DNA of 64,000 nucleotides from Bacteroidales bacterium (GTDB taxonomy: Bacteria > Bacteroidota > Bacteroidia > Bacteroidales > Tenuifilaceae): assembly GCA_017524185.1 (NCBI GenBank), contig JAFWUG010000018.1:1-64000 (forward strand), in the 5' to 3' direction. Made by a program: the position numbers and the translations under genes. Shown piece by piece: positions 8,926-18,170 of the stretch (the first letter of the stretch is position 1; the number at the start of each line of letters is the position of its first letter). Below the pieces are notes generated by a model, which did not search any database, was not told the origin of the DNA, and was given only the letters and a program-made list of their open reading frames with translations.

Positions 8926-11349
8926 ATGAGCAGGACAACTCTCAATCGGTTTTTACCGCACATTGCAGCAGTGCTAATCTATGCTGGCGTTGCGCTGGCT
9001 TTCTTTTACCCTCAACTGCAGGGCAAACAGCTCTCGCAGCACGACATCGACATGTGGCGCGGTAGCGCCCAAGAAAATCTCGACTTCAAGGCACAAACCG
9101 GCGAGCAGAGCCTATGGTGCGGCACAATGTTTTCGGGAATGCCCGCATATTTGGTGGGTGTAGTCTATCCTGGCTCACTGATACGCTACGTACATCGCGC
9201 CCTACATTTTCTTCAGCGTCCGGCCTCGTTCATTTTCGTAGCCATGCTGGGGTTCTACTTGCTGCTGCTCGTTATGGGTCTAAATCCCTGGCTGGCAATG
9301 GTGGGCGGACTTGCATACGGACTATCTACCTACTTTTTTATAATCATTGGGGCCGGACATAACGCAAAAATGATAGCCGTTGCCTATGTTCCACCAACCA
9401 TTGCGGGCATGGTGCTGGCTCTGCGCGGCAAGTTGCTGGCCGGTTTAGTAACCTTTGCCATTGCGCTCAGCCTAAACATTGTTGCAAGCCATCCGCAAAT
9501 ATCATACTATGGCCTATTTGTGATGGCCGCCATGGCCATAGCCATGTTCTACAATGCCCTGCGCGAAAAAACCGTCCCCATGTTCATGAAAGGGGTTGGC
9601 GTGCTGGCCGTTGGCACAATACTGGCCGTTGGCACAAACTTTAGCCGCCTATGGTTCACCTACGATTCGGGCAAAGATAGCATTCGCGGACGCTCCGAAC
9701 TTACAACAGACAGCCACAACCGCACATCGGGACTCGATAAAGACTACGCCTTGCAATGGAGCTATGGCAAAATGGAAACATTCAACCTGCTTATTCCCAA
9801 CCTGATGGGCGGTTCGTCGAGCATGGATATGGGCACAAAGAGCCATACCTACCAGTTTCTGCGCTCAAAAGGTGTACCCAACAACCAATGCCTTGCCTTT
9901 GTGAGCAGTATGCCCACCTATTGGGGGCCACAGCCCATGACGTCGGGACCTGTTTACATCGGTGCCATTGTGGTGTTCCTCTTCGTGCTGGGACTAATTT
10001 TGGTGAAAGGTGCTATGAAATGGGCACTAGCCGCTGTATCGCTGCTGAGCTTAATGCTGGCTTGGGGCAACAACCTCCTGCCGCTCTCGAACTTTTTTCT
10101 CGACTATTTCCCTGCCTACAACAAGTTCCGCACCGTGAGCATGATTCTCTACGTGGCCGAAATCACCATGCCCTTGCTCGGATTCATGGCTCTAAAAGGT
10201 GTAATCGATGGAACAACAACCAAACAACAGCTAATCCATGCGCTCAAATGGGCGCTGGGCATTGTTGGCGGCGTATGCCTACTTTTCGGACTTTTTGGCG
10301 GAACCATGTTCAATTTCGAGGCGTCATACGATGCCTCAATGGGACTTCCCGCCGAAATTCTTGATGCCTTGCGTACCGATCGCCGCGCCATGCTCCGAAC
10401 CGACGCATTCCGTTCGCTAGCCTTTGTGGCCATTGCGGCTGGCGCAATCTATGCCTTTGTGGTTAATAAACTAAAGCAAACGCACTTTGTGGCAGTGCTA
10501 TGCATCGCCGTGCTGGTGGACCTATGGGCCGTGAACAAGCGCTACATGAGCAACGACCAATTTGTGTCGCCCACCAAAGTGGATCAACCTTTTGTGGCCT
10601 CGGCAGCTGACAAGCAAATTATGGCCGACAAGTCGTATTTCCGCGTATTCAACCTCACGGTTAGCCCCTTCAACGATGCCTCCACATCGTATTTTCACCA
10701 TTCCATTGGCGGCTACCATGGCGCAAAACTGCGTCGCTATCAGGAACTTATAGATCAATACCTATCCAAATTCGACCGTGGAACACTCAATATGCTCAAC
10801 ACCAAATACATCATACAGCGCGGTGAGCAAGGACCTATGGCGCAGATAAATCCCGAAGCCAATGGCCCAGTGTGGTTTGCCGACTCGCTGGTGATGGTTT
10901 CCAGCGCCGACGAGGAATTAGCGCAGTTAGGCCAAATCAACACCAAAACCACAGCCGTGGTCGATGAGCGATTTGCCCAACACTTAGCCTCTTTCACCAA
11001 AGGTGCAGCCTCGCCTGCCGACACCATTGCTTTTGAGAGCTACGCCCCCAATCGTGTGTCATACACCTACCGCTCGCAAAATGCCCGTTTGGCAGTATTT
11101 TCTGAGATTTACTATCCCAAGGGATGGCAGGCACGCATCGATGGGCAGCCCGCCGAGCATTTCAGAGCCAACTACGTGCTACGCGCCATGATACTGCCCG
11201 CCGGCGAGCATAAGGTGGAATTCAACTTCGAGCCCTCAATGTGGAATATAGGCCTCACAATAGACTACGCCTCGTCAATAGCCATCTTCCTTCTAACAAT
11301 AGGCTCGGTGGCTTATGCAGTGATAAAGCACAGAAAATCAGAGGCCTAA
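8926..11349 (+). CDS. YfhO-family multispanning membrane protein
   Basis: 807 residues. Many transmembrane helices lie in the first 530 residues, then a large extracytoplasmic domain (about 540-770) and a final helix near the C-terminus. The N-terminal pattern (first helix, then a loop with HDIDMWRGSAQENLDF and SLWCGTMFSGMPAYL) is typical of Bacteroidota YfhO proteins, and the C-terminal region with YYPKGWQARIDGQPAEHFRA in two parts is the conserved YfhO tail. Members are related to GT-C glycosyltransferases and have been linked to glycosylation of teichoic acids in Firmicutes; the Bacteroidota role is unclear. The last 12 bp overlap the convergent methyltransferase gene. Confidence 0.85.
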   Translation: MSRTTLNRFLPHIAAVLIYAGVALAFFYPQLQGKQLSQHDIDMWRGSAQENLDFKAQTGEQSLWCGTMFSGMPAYLVGVVYPGSLIRYVHRALHFLQRPASFIFVAMLGFYLLLLVMGLNPWLAMVGGLAYGLSTYFFIIIGAGHNAKMIAVAYVPPTIAGMVLALRGKLLAGLVTFAIALSLNIVASHPQISYYGLFVMAAMAIAMFYNALREKTVPMFMKGVGVLAVGTILAVGTNFSRLWFTYDSGKDSIRGRSELTTDSHNRTSGLDKDYALQWSYGKMETFNLLIPNLMGGSSSMDMGTKSHTYQFLRSKGVPNNQCLAFVSSMPTYWGPQPMTSGPVYIGAIVVFLFVLGLILVKGAMKWALAAVSLLSLMLAWGNNLLPLSNFFLDYFPAYNKFRTVSMILYVAEITMPLLGFMALKGVIDGTTTKQQLIHALKWALGIVGGVCLLFGLFGGTMFNFEASYDASMGLPAEILDALRTDRRAMLRTDAFRSLAFVAIAAGAIYAFVVNKLKQTHFVAVLCIAVLVDLWAVNKRYMSNDQFVSPTKVDQPFVASAADKQIMADKSYFRVFNLTVSPFNDASTSYFHHSIGGYHGAKLRRYQELIDQYLSKFDRGTLNMLNTKYIIQRGEQGPMAQINPEANGPVWFADSLVMVSSADEELAQLGQINTKTTAVVDERFAQHLASFTKGAASPADTIAFESYAPNRVSYTYRSQNARLAVFSEIYYPKGWQARIDGQPAEHFRANYVLRAMILPAGEHKVEFNFEPSMWNIGLTIDYASSIAIFLLTIGSVAYAVIKHRKSEA

Positions 11350-12282
11350 TCCATCGCCCTGCAACACGGCATCAATCCTATGCGCCACCATGCGAATCAT
11401 GGGGACAGCCACCGAATTGCCCGTCTGTCGCCTGATTTGCTGTGGCGACACCACAATTTTAAACGAATCGGGAAAACCCTGCAAACGGAGCAATTCACGC
11501 GATGACAGACGACGCTTGCCGTTCACCAGCAAGTAGTTATACGATGCACCTGAACGCAATGCGCACGCGTGGTCGAGCACCGATATGTTGCCCGATTTAT
11601 TCTCGTGCCATATCGATGGATAGAACAGCGTTTTGCCCTCAACGCTCATTTTCCGTTTTTGCTCTATATTTTTGCTCACAAACAACGACTCATCAACCGC
11701 ATCGTCGCTTTCAATCACGTCCGAAAGTCTATATGGCTGTCGCTCAAAATCAAAGCTAAACCTATCACAGTTCGATTTCTTAATAAATCCAACAATAATA
11801 ACCCTTTCGCGCTTCTGCGGAAGACCAAAATCCAGAGCGTTTAGCACCGCCCACTTCAAGTAGTATCCCAATTCCGACAATTTTTGCATAATCACTGCAA
11901 ATGTACGCCCGTAATCGTGCGACACCAACTGCTTCACATTTTCCAGCAGAATTGCCTGCGGCCTATGATGCCGCAATATGCGCTCAATCTCAAAAAACAT
12001 GGTGCCTCGCGTGTCGGCAAAGCCCCGCCGCTTTCCCATAATGCTGAACGCCTGACACGGGAAACCTGCCAGTAATAGATTGTGCGGGGGGATAGCCTCA
12101 CTGGCTATGGCCGTAATATCGCCCGCTGGCGTTTCGCCAAAATTAGCCCGATAGGTGGTGGCTGCGGCTTGGTCGAACTCCGACGAAAAAACGCATCTGT
12201 AGCCCAGCTCATCGAAAGGCAACCTGATGCCCCCAATCCCCGCAAACAGGTCGATGAATGCAATTGGAGGCGTGGCTGTCAT
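11338..12282 (-). CDS. C5 cytosine DNA methyltransferase (orphan)
   Basis: 314 residues with all key Dcm motifs: I FIDLFAGIGG near the N-terminus, IV GFPCQAFS (catalytic Cys in PCQ), VI ENVKQL, VIII QKRERVIIVGF, IX RELLRLQGFP and X QTGNSVAVPMI. The target-recognition region between VIII and IX is only about 100 residues, so a short recognition site is likely, but I cannot read the site. A frame to 12363 exists, but a TATATTTG box at 12318-12325 lies inside it, so I start at the ATG at 12280-12282. No restriction enzyme, Vsr or other methyltransferase adjoins it. Its 3' end overlaps the YfhO gene by 12 bp. Confidence 0.93.
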   Translation of the reverse strand: MTATPPIAFIDLFAGIGGIRLPFDELGYRCVFSSEFDQAAATTYRANFGETPAGDITAIASEAIPPHNLLLAGFPCQAFSIMGKRRGFADTRGTMFFEIERILRHHRPQAILLENVKQLVSHDYGRTFAVIMQKLSELGYYLKWAVLNALDFGLPQKRERVIIVGFIKKSNCDRFSFDFERQPYRLSDVIESDDAVDESLFVSKNIEQKRKMSVEGKTLFYPSIWHENKSGNISVLDHACALRSGASYNYLLVNGKRRLSSRELLRLQGFPDSFKIVVSPQQIRRQTGNSVAVPMIRMVAHRIDAVLQGDGLGL

Positions 12283-12317
12283 GCACAAAATGGGATTAGG
12301 CGAATCGATACACAGCG

Positions 12318-12325
12318 CAAATATA
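12318..12325 (-). promoter_or_regulatory. -7 box of the methyltransferase gene
   Basis: Minus-strand TATATTTG about 36 bp ahead of the chosen start at 12282. No good -33 TTG at the usual distance. It helps decide the start codon. Confidence 0.5.
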
Positions 12326-12437
12326 CGCAATGTTTCAACACCATTTTCATGCTCCCAAAACACGCATGCCTAACTCCAAAACAAACAACATCGATGCTGT
12401 TCTCGTATATATGTAATCCTAAACAATAATTTTGAAT

Positions 12438-13241
12438 ATGACTGATTTACTGATACTTTTAGGTGTTTCGCTTGCTGTTTCGGCTGTAGGATGGATATAC
12501 TTCATCTACTTCTTCAGCCTGGGCTATGGCTACGGCGTGGCTGCATTGGCCATAGCAATGCTAATTATGCATAGCGAAGCAGCAACGCCTCCCACAATTG
12601 TGCTTTGCGCGTTGCTTGTGGTTTTTGGCTGTAGGCTGGGCTCCTATCTGCTCGTACGCGAACGCAGAGCCGCTGCCTATCGCAAGATACTATACGACCC
12701 ACAACTACAGCAAAAGAAACCGCTCAGCGTGATGCTCACCGTGTGGATTTTTTGCGCTGTGCTATACGTGTTGCAGGTTAGTCCCGTGGCTTTCAGGCTT
12801 GCCAATGCCAAAGCGGGTATAATGCATGACAGCCTTTGGGCTTGGATTGGCGCAGGCGTAATACTCGCGGGCATACTGCTCGAATCAATTAGCGATGCCC
12901 AAAAAGCGACGGCCAAACGGAGCAATACCAAACGTTTCGTCGATACAGGTTTATACCGCATTGTGCGATGCCCCAACTATTTGGGTGAGGTGGTTATATG
13001 GAGCGGTGTGCTGCTCAGCGGTGTGGGGGCCAACCTTGCGCCATGGCAATGGACAGTGGCCATCTTAGGCTACGCAGGCATAATCTACGTTATGTTCAGC
13101 GGAGCCCGACGGCTCGAACTTAGGCAGAACCAAGTGTATGGCAACGACCCAGAATATCAGCACTATGCTAAGCACACGCCCATACTCATACCGCTGCTGC
13201 CCATCTATAGCCTTGCGCGGCACAAATGGCTACAAGCATAG
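12438..13241 (+). CDS. DUF1295-family membrane protein (isoprenylcysteine methyltransferase / steroid reductase-like)
   Basis: 267 residues with six or seven membrane segments. The C-terminal third carries the conserved cytosolic-face motifs of the DUF1295/ICMT-like superfamily: [20 protein letters not shown] (about 173-192) and [16 protein letters not shown] near the end. Known relatives bind S-adenosylmethionine or NADPH and act on lipid substrates, but the substrate for this bacterial branch is not established. I choose ATG 12438; a TTG two codons earlier is possible. It starts about 155 bp from the methyltransferase start on the other strand, so the two genes are divergent. Confidence 0.82.
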   Translation: MTDLLILLGVSLAVSAVGWIYFIYFFSLGYGYGVAALAIAMLIMHSEAATPPTIVLCALLVVFGCRLGSYLLVRERRAAAYRKILYDPQLQQKKPLSVMLTVWIFCAVLYVLQVSPVAFRLANAKAGIMHDSLWAWIGAGVILAGILLESISDAQKATAKRSNTKRFVDTGLYRIVRCPNYLGEVVIWSGVLLSGVGANLAPWQWTVAILGYAGIIYVMFSGARRLELRQNQVYGNDPEYQHYAKHTPILIPLLPIYSLARHKWLQA

Positions 13242-13265
13242 CGCAGCCTAAATCGCAAACTTTGC

Positions 13266-13273
13266 TATCTTTG
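13266..13273 (+). promoter_or_regulatory. -7 box ahead of the YbjQ-like gene
   Basis: TATCTTTG 33 bp upstream of ATG 13307. Its position rules against the longer reading frame that would begin at 13226 inside the previous gene. Confidence 0.55.
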
Positions 13274-13306
13274 CAACAAATCATAACTCAACACCCAAAA
13301 ATCAAC

Positions 13307-13624
13307 ATGATTCTTACCACCACCCCAACCATCGAAGGTCAGCCCATCAAATCATACCACGGAGTGGTATCTGGCGAAGTCATTGCAGGCGTAAACTTCG
13401 TGAAAGACACATTTGCGAGTCTTCGCAACTTTGTAGGCGGACGTTCAAACACCTACGAAGCGGAAATTATCAACGCCCGCAAACAGGCTCTGAGCGAGAT
13501 AGAACTGCAAGCGCAACGCATTGGAGCAAATGCCATTGTGGGCATCGATTTCGACTACGAAGTGTTGGGGGCTAACAACGGTATGCTAATGGTTACGGTA
13601 AGCGGTACGGCTGTTACCATATAA
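13307..13624 (+). CDS. YbjQ/UPF0145-family protein
   Basis: 105 residues. The whole length fits the YbjQ (UPF0145) family: an opening strand [12 protein letters not shown], then [16 protein letters not shown] (about 18-33), a helix with [20 protein letters not shown] and the closing [14 protein letters not shown] and MVTVSGTAV strands. Family members are small, probably oligomeric cytosolic proteins with a heavy-metal-binding-like fold and no firmly known function. It is a single-gene unit with its own -7 box and a strong terminator 22 bp after the stop. Confidence 0.88.
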   Translation: MILTTTPTIEGQPIKSYHGVVSGEVIAGVNFVKDTFASLRNFVGGRSNTYEAEIINARKQALSEIELQAQRIGANAIVGIDFDYEVLGANNGMLMVTVSGTAVTI

Positions 13625-13645
13625 GCGCATAGTAACCACACACTT

Positions 13646-13678
13646 AAAAGGCCGTACTCGCGTGAGTACGGCCTTTTT
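13646..13678. terminator. Bidirectional intrinsic terminator between the YbjQ-like gene and kbl
   Basis: A perfect stem (AAAAGGCCGTACTC paired with GAGTACGGCCTTTT, loop GCGT) with A-tract on one side and T-tract on the other. It can stop transcription of both convergent genes. Confidence 0.9.
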
Positions 13679-13699
13679 CTAATTTTGGCAAATGCGAAT

Positions 13700-14896
13700 T
13701 TAGATGACGCCCAACTTTTTGCCCACCTTGCTGAACTTGTCGATAGCAAAATCGATGTCGGCGGTGGAGTGTGCGGCGCTGATTTGTACGCGAATGCGAG
13801 CTTTACCCTTGGGCACCACGGGGTAGTAGAAGCCCGTAACGTAGATGCCCTCGTCGAGCAGCTGGGCGGCAAAATCCTGCGACAGCTTAGCATCGTTGGG
13901 CAGATGGCCCAACTGGATGGGGGTGATGGGGTGTATGCCCGGCGTGATGGTGAAACCAGCCTCGGTCATGCCCTTGCGGAACTGAGCGGTGTTGGCCCAC
14001 AGCTTATCGCGCAGCTCGGTGGTTTGGGTGAGCGTGTTGAGCACGGCCAGCGTAGCACCAGTGATGGCGGGCATCAACGAATTGGAGAATAGGTAGGGGC
14101 GCGAGCGCTGACGCAGCATATCAACAATCTCGCGACGTCCCGAAATGCAGCCACCCGAAGCACCACCCAGCGCCTTGCCGAAGGTGGTCGATATTATATC
14201 GACACGCCCCATGGCATTGCAATGCTCGTGGGTGCCACGACCAGTTTTGCCCACAAAGCCCGTGGCGTGCGAGTCATCAACCATCACCAAAGCGTCGTAC
14301 TTCTCGGCCAGATCGCAAACCTTATCCACCTGGGCAATGATGCCGTCCATGGAGAACACGCCGTCGGTAACAATCATGCGATAGCGGCAGCCAGCAGCCT
14401 CCTTCAGCACGCGCTCAAGGTCGGCCATATCGTTGTTTTTGTAACGAAAACGCTGAGCCTTGCAAAGGCGCACACCGTCGATGATTGAGGCGTGGTTGAG
14501 CTCATCGGAGATAATGGCATCCTGCTCGGTGAGGATTGGCTCGAAAATGCCGCCATTGGCGTCAAAAGCCGACGAGTAGAGAATGGTGTCCTCGGTGCCG
14601 AGGAACTCGGTTAGCTTAGCCTCAAGGTCCTTGTGAACCTGCTGCGTACCGCAGATGAAGCGCACCGACGACATGCCAAAGCCCCAGTCTTTCAGGGCTT
14701 TCTCGCCAGCCTCCATCACAATCTTGTGCGATGATAGACCGAGGTAGTTGTTGGCGCAGAAGTTTTTCACCTTCTTGCCATTAGCAACAATGTCAACGCC
14801 CTGCTGGGTGCTGATTATGCGCTCGTTCTTATAGAGGCCATCGCGCTTGATGCCCTCGAGCTGCTGCTGCAGATCCTCTTTCAGTTTTCCGTACAT
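13700..14896 (-). CDS. kbl: Glycine C-acetyltransferase (2-amino-3-ketobutyrate CoA ligase)
   Basis: 398 residues from the ATG at 14894-14896 ([17 protein letters not shown]), the standard KBL length and N-terminus; the longer frame to 15007 adds residues without homology. It is a PLP enzyme of the alpha-oxoamine synthase family. Visible landmarks are NYLGLSSH near the start, [15 protein letters not shown] and the PLP-lysine context [14 protein letters not shown]. It cleaves 2-amino-3-oxobutyrate with CoA to glycine and acetyl-CoA, the second step of threonine catabolism. The likely partner dehydrogenase lies 46 kb away at 60572. Relatives such as serine palmitoyltransferase share the fold, but motif pattern and length favour KBL. 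It follows miaB by 55 bp. Confidence 0.92.
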   Translation of the reverse strand: MYGKLKEDLQQQLEGIKRDGLYKNERIISTQQGVDIVANGKKVKNFCANNYLGLSSHKIVMEAGEKALKDWGFGMSSVRFICGTQQVHKDLEAKLTEFLGTEDTILYSSAFDANGGIFEPILTEQDAIISDELNHASIIDGVRLCKAQRFRYKNNDMADLERVLKEAAGCRYRMIVTDGVFSMDGIIAQVDKVCDLAEKYDALVMVDDSHATGFVGKTGRGTHEHCNAMGRVDIISTTFGKALGGASGGCISGRREIVDMLRQRSRPYLFSNSLMPAITGATLAVLNTLTQTTELRDKLWANTAQFRKGMTEAGFTITPGIHPITPIQLGHLPNDAKLSQDFAAQLLDEGIYVTGFYYPVVPKGKARIRVQISAAHSTADIDFAIDKFSKVGKKLGVI

Positions 14897-14951
14897 AACG
14901 CAATCTATTTTGTTTGGTAAGATTCTGTTTGCGCTGATTTTTGGGGGGACT

Positions 14952-16403
14952 TTATTCTCCCGAACACTGTTTTTTGAGCAAAGGTGTGGCGGTTTGTTCA
15001 TCCACAATGTGGCCCAACAGCGTGGCCGATGTACATGTGGTTATCTTCACATAGACAAACTCGCCCACACGATGCCCCTCGCCAGGGAAAACCACCGCCT
15101 TGTTGCCCATGGTGCGTCCCATGAGATACGATGGGTCTTTTCGCGACGGGCTCTCGATTAGCACCTCAAAACAACGACCCACATCGTTGCGATTGCTCTG
15201 CTCCGAAAGTTCGTTCTGCAAGGCTATTATCTCCTGCAATCGGCGCGTTTTAACGCTGTCGGGAACATCGTCGGCGTAGTGGCGGGCGGCCTTAGTGTTT
15301 GGCCGCTCGGAGTATTTGAACATAAAAGCCGAATCGAAGCCCACCTCGCGCATCAGGCTCAGCGTTTGGTCGTGATCCAGCTCGGTTTCGGTGCAAAAGC
15401 CCGCAATCATGTCGGTGGTAATCACGCAGTCGGGCAGTATATCGCGTATGGCCGCCACGCGGTTCAGGTAGCCCTGACGGGTGTAGTGGCGGTTCATCAG
15501 TTTGAGCATACGATCAGAACCCGATTGCACTGGCAAATGTATGTGGTTGCAGATATTCTCATACATGGCCATGGTGTACACCACCTCGCGGCTCAAATCC
15601 TTGGGATGCGAGGTGGCAAAGCGCACACGCATGTGCGAGTCCACCTGGGCAACGCGCTCCAGCAGATCGGCAAAGCTCACCGCCTGTCGGTCGGGCGTTC
15701 CTTCGGGCTGCCAGCGATACGAATCGACATTCTGCCCAAGCAGGGTTACCTCCTTGTAGCCCATGTGCGAGAGGCGTTGCACCTCGTTCACAATGGTTTG
15801 CGGATCGCGGCTGCGCTCAGCACCACGGGTGTAGGGCACCACGCAGTAGGCGCATACGTTGTTGCAGCCACGCATTATCGACACAAAGGCACTCACACCG
15901 TAGCGATCGAGGCGTATGGGACTGATATCAGCATAGGTTTCTTCACGCGAGAGCAGCACATTCACCCCGCGCTGTCCCAGTTCGGCTTCGCGCAGCAGGT
16001 GGGGCAAATCGCGATAGGCATCGGGGCCCACCACCACATCTACCACCTCGCGCCGCTCGAGCAGGTCGGCTTTAAGCCTTTCGGCCATACACCCCAAAAC
16101 GCCCACCAGCACACCCTTACGTCGCCGCTTGAGTTGCTCAAACACATCGAGCCTACCCCAAATGCGCGTCTCTGCATTCTCACGTATGGCGCAGGTGTTT
16201 ATAAGCACCACATTGGCCTGCTCCATATCGTCGGTTAGGCCATACCCCGCATCAGCCAATATTGAGGCCACCACCTCGCTGTCGTTCACATTCATCTGAC
16301 AGCCGTAAGTCTCAATGTAAACCTTGGGGCCTCTACCAGCACCCTCAGGCGTGAATCCGCCAAGGACGGTAGCTTCGGGGGGTGCATTATGCTCAATTTC
16401 CAT
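14952..16403 (-). CDS. miaB: tRNA-2-methylthio-N6-dimethylallyladenosine synthase
   Basis: 483 residues. The N-terminal UPF0004 domain starts at about 27 ([10 protein letters not shown], with the first auxiliary-cluster Cys), followed by a radical-SAM domain with CNNVCAYC at about 178-185 and a C-terminal TRAM domain (about 400-470). The context MNxxDSE after the first Cys and the [13 protein letters not shown] segment are typical of MiaB rather than MtaB or RimO. The enzyme adds a methylthio group to i6A37 of tRNAs reading UNN codons, using two Fe-S clusters. The first 25 residues are extra and Pro/Gly-rich. It is the first gene of a pair with kbl. Confidence 0.95.
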   Translation of the reverse strand: MEIEHNAPPEATVLGGFTPEGAGRGPKVYIETYGCQMNVNDSEVVASILADAGYGLTDDMEQANVVLINTCAIRENAETRIWGRLDVFEQLKRRRKGVLVGVLGCMAERLKADLLERREVVDVVVGPDAYRDLPHLLREAELGQRGVNVLLSREETYADISPIRLDRYGVSAFVSIMRGCNNVCAYCVVPYTRGAERSRDPQTIVNEVQRLSHMGYKEVTLLGQNVDSYRWQPEGTPDRQAVSFADLLERVAQVDSHMRVRFATSHPKDLSREVVYTMAMYENICNHIHLPVQSGSDRMLKLMNRHYTRQGYLNRVAAIRDILPDCVITTDMIAGFCTETELDHDQTLSLMREVGFDSAFMFKYSERPNTKAARHYADDVPDSVKTRRLQEIIALQNELSEQSNRNDVGRCFEVLIESPSRKDPSYLMGRTMGNKAVVFPGEGHRVGEFVYVKITTCTSATLLGHIVDEQTATPLLKKQCSGE

Positions 16404-16426
16404 ACCTACCTGCTTGTTATTCGGTG

Positions 16427-16434
16427 CAAATATA
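16427..16434 (-). promoter_or_regulatory. -7 box of miaB
   Basis: Minus-strand TATATTTG 24 bp ahead of the miaB start. No clear -33 element. Confidence 0.5.
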
Positions 16435-16507
16435 CAAAAAAACGGGGTTATGGCTTTTTAGATATAATCTGTATTGAAAATGATATGGTAGTTACAAGCC
16501 AAATTGC

Positions 16508-16515
16508 TATATTTG
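16508..16515 (+). promoter_or_regulatory. -7 box of nfeD-floA
   Basis: TATATTTG followed by CAG, 23 bp ahead of ATG 16538. It is divergent from the miaB box across a 134-bp gap. Confidence 0.5.
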
Positions 16516-16537
16516 CAGAGTTCAAAGGGCTAACCAA

Positions 16538-16996
16538 ATGACACTCATCATCATTCTAATCGCGCTGGGACTTCTGCTTATGCTGGTGGAATTATTGCTA
16601 CTGCCTGGCATCAATGTGGCTGGTATTGTGGGACTTGCATTCTGCGCAGGCGGCGTAATAGTAGGTTTTCAGCAGGGTACAACACAGGGAATCACCGCCC
16701 TTGCCGTAGTAGTGATTGGTTCAGTGGTAATGCTAATCTACGCCCTACGGGCAAGCACTTGGCGGCGCGTGGCTCTCAACGAGCAAATCGACTCGCAGGC
16801 TGGCCCCAACGTGGGACAGACCGTCAAGGTGGGAGATAATGGTATAACTATCAGCCGTTTAGCCCCTATGGGCAAGGCCAACATTGGTGGTCAAACGGTA
16901 GAGGTGAGCACCATTGGCGAACTGATTGACCCCCAACAGCCCGTAGTGGTAATAAAGGTAGAAGCCAACCTTATTATTGTGAAACCCCAAAACTAA
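16538..16996 (+). CDS. NfeD-like membrane protein
   Basis: 152 residues, the short (1b) NfeD type without a protease domain. Three hydrophobic segments (about 2-22, 25-45, 47-68) precede a C-terminal OB-fold domain (about 85-150) with G-x-x-V strands such as [11 protein letters not shown] and [12 protein letters not shown]. NfeD proteins partner with flotillin-like proteins, and here the floA gene starts 10 bp later. The pair probably acts in organising membrane domains. Tiny intergenic distance and a shared upstream -7 box indicate one transcript. Confidence 0.88.
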   Translation: MTLIIILIALGLLLMLVELLLLPGINVAGIVGLAFCAGGVIVGFQQGTTQGITALAVVVIGSVVMLIYALRASTWRRVALNEQIDSQAGPNVGQTVKVGDNGITISRLAPMGKANIGGQTVEVSTIGELIDPQQPVVVIKVEANLIIVKPQN

Positions 16997-17006
16997 CAGA
17001 ACATAT

Positions 17007-18017
17007 ATGGAGCAAATTGGATCTGGGATGGGCGTAGGCATACTTATGATTATCATAGCTGCCTGTGTTATTGGCCTTTGGCTCATCCTCTATTTTGTGC
17101 CTGTGGGACTATGGTTCCAGGCATTGGTGTCAAACGTTCGCATATCGCTGCTGCAGCTGGTGTTCATGCGCTGGCGTAAAGTGCCACCCAAAATTATTGT
17201 AGGTGCAATGATTGAGGGAACCAAGGCTGGCCTAACCCTCAACCGCAACGAGATGGAAGCGCACTACCTGGCAGGCGGACGCGTTCCCAAGGTAGTACAT
17301 GCGCTGGTATCGGCCCAAAAGGCCAACATACCGCTCGACTTCAAGATGGCCACCGCCATCGACCTGGCAGGTCGCGATGTATTTGAGGCCGTACAGATGT
17401 CGGTGAACCCCAAAGTGATTAACACACCCCCCGTTACCGCCGTGGCAAAAGACGGCATACAGCTTATCACTAAAGCCCGTGTAACCGTGCGTGCCAACAT
17501 CAAACAGCTGGTTGGCGGCGCAGGCGAAGAGACCGTTCTGGCTCGCGTGGGCGAGGGCATCGTAACCGCCATCGGCTCGTCGGTGAGCCACAAGGAGGTA
17601 CTCGAAAACCCCGACCGTATCTCCAAAACCGTGCTCAACAAGGGTCTCGACGCTGGCACCGCCTTCGAGATTCTGTCCATCGACATTGCCGACATCGACA
17701 TTGGCCGCAACATTGGCGCAGTGCTGCAAATTGACCAGGCCAACGCCGACAAAAACATAGCCCAGGCCAAGGCCGAGGAGCGCCGCGCCATGGCTGTAGC
17801 CCTAGAGCAGGAAATGATTGCCAAGGCACAAGAAGCACGCGCCAAGGTGATTGAAGCCGAGGCCGAGATTCCACAAGCCATGGCCGAAGCCTTCCGCACG
17901 GGCAATCTGGGCATAATGGATTACTACCGCATGAAGAACATCGAGTCGGACACCTCCATGCGCGAGAAAATTGCTCGCACCCCAGCTGCCCCCTCGGGCA
18001 ACGAGACCAAGAAATAA
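17007..18017 (+). CDS. floA: Flotillin-like protein FloA
   Basis: 336 residues, standard FloA (UPF0365) length. An N-terminal hydrophobic hairpin (about 8-45) anchors it. A prohibitin/SPFH-like domain follows, with [19 protein letters not shown] and the strongly conserved [20 protein letters not shown] (about 143-162). The C-terminal coiled coil is rich in Ala/Glu/Lys ([20 protein letters not shown]) and ends with a helix containing MDYYRMKN. FloA oligomerises into membrane microdomain scaffolds. It is coupled to the NfeD-like gene upstream. Confidence 0.95.
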   Translation: MEQIGSGMGVGILMIIIAACVIGLWLILYFVPVGLWFQALVSNVRISLLQLVFMRWRKVPPKIIVGAMIEGTKAGLTLNRNEMEAHYLAGGRVPKVVHALVSAQKANIPLDFKMATAIDLAGRDVFEAVQMSVNPKVINTPPVTAVAKDGIQLITKARVTVRANIKQLVGGAGEETVLARVGEGIVTAIGSSVSHKEVLENPDRISKTVLNKGLDAGTAFEILSIDIADIDIGRNIGAVLQIDQANADKNIAQAKAEERRAMAVALEQEMIAKAQEARAKVIEAEAEIPQAMAEAFRTGNLGIMDYYRMKNIESDTSMREKIARTPAAPSGNETKK

Positions 18018-18040
18018 AAACATAGACCTACAACACACAT

Positions 18041-18079
18041 AACCCCGCCCTTTCGCACGCACTGCATTTGGGCGGGGTT
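18041..18079 (+). terminator. Strong hairpin after floA (no T-tract)
   Basis: Perfect 10-bp stem AACCCCGCCC/GGGCGGGGTT with a 19-nt loop, 23 bp after the floA stop. No T-run follows on either strand, so it may stabilise the mRNA end or act with a factor rather than as a classic intrinsic terminator. Confidence 0.45.
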
Positions 18080-18170
18080 GCTGCTGTTTACATCTATACC
18101 GCCCAAAATTGGCACTACAGGATGAAATAAAAACGCCCACTTTGCCGTTATTGCACAAAACAACAAACTC

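Noticed and set aside
15279-16238. Long open frame (319 codons) opposite miaB
   Set aside because: It is a shadow of miaB: low-complexity His-rich translation, no family motif, and miaB on the other strand has all conserved motifs.
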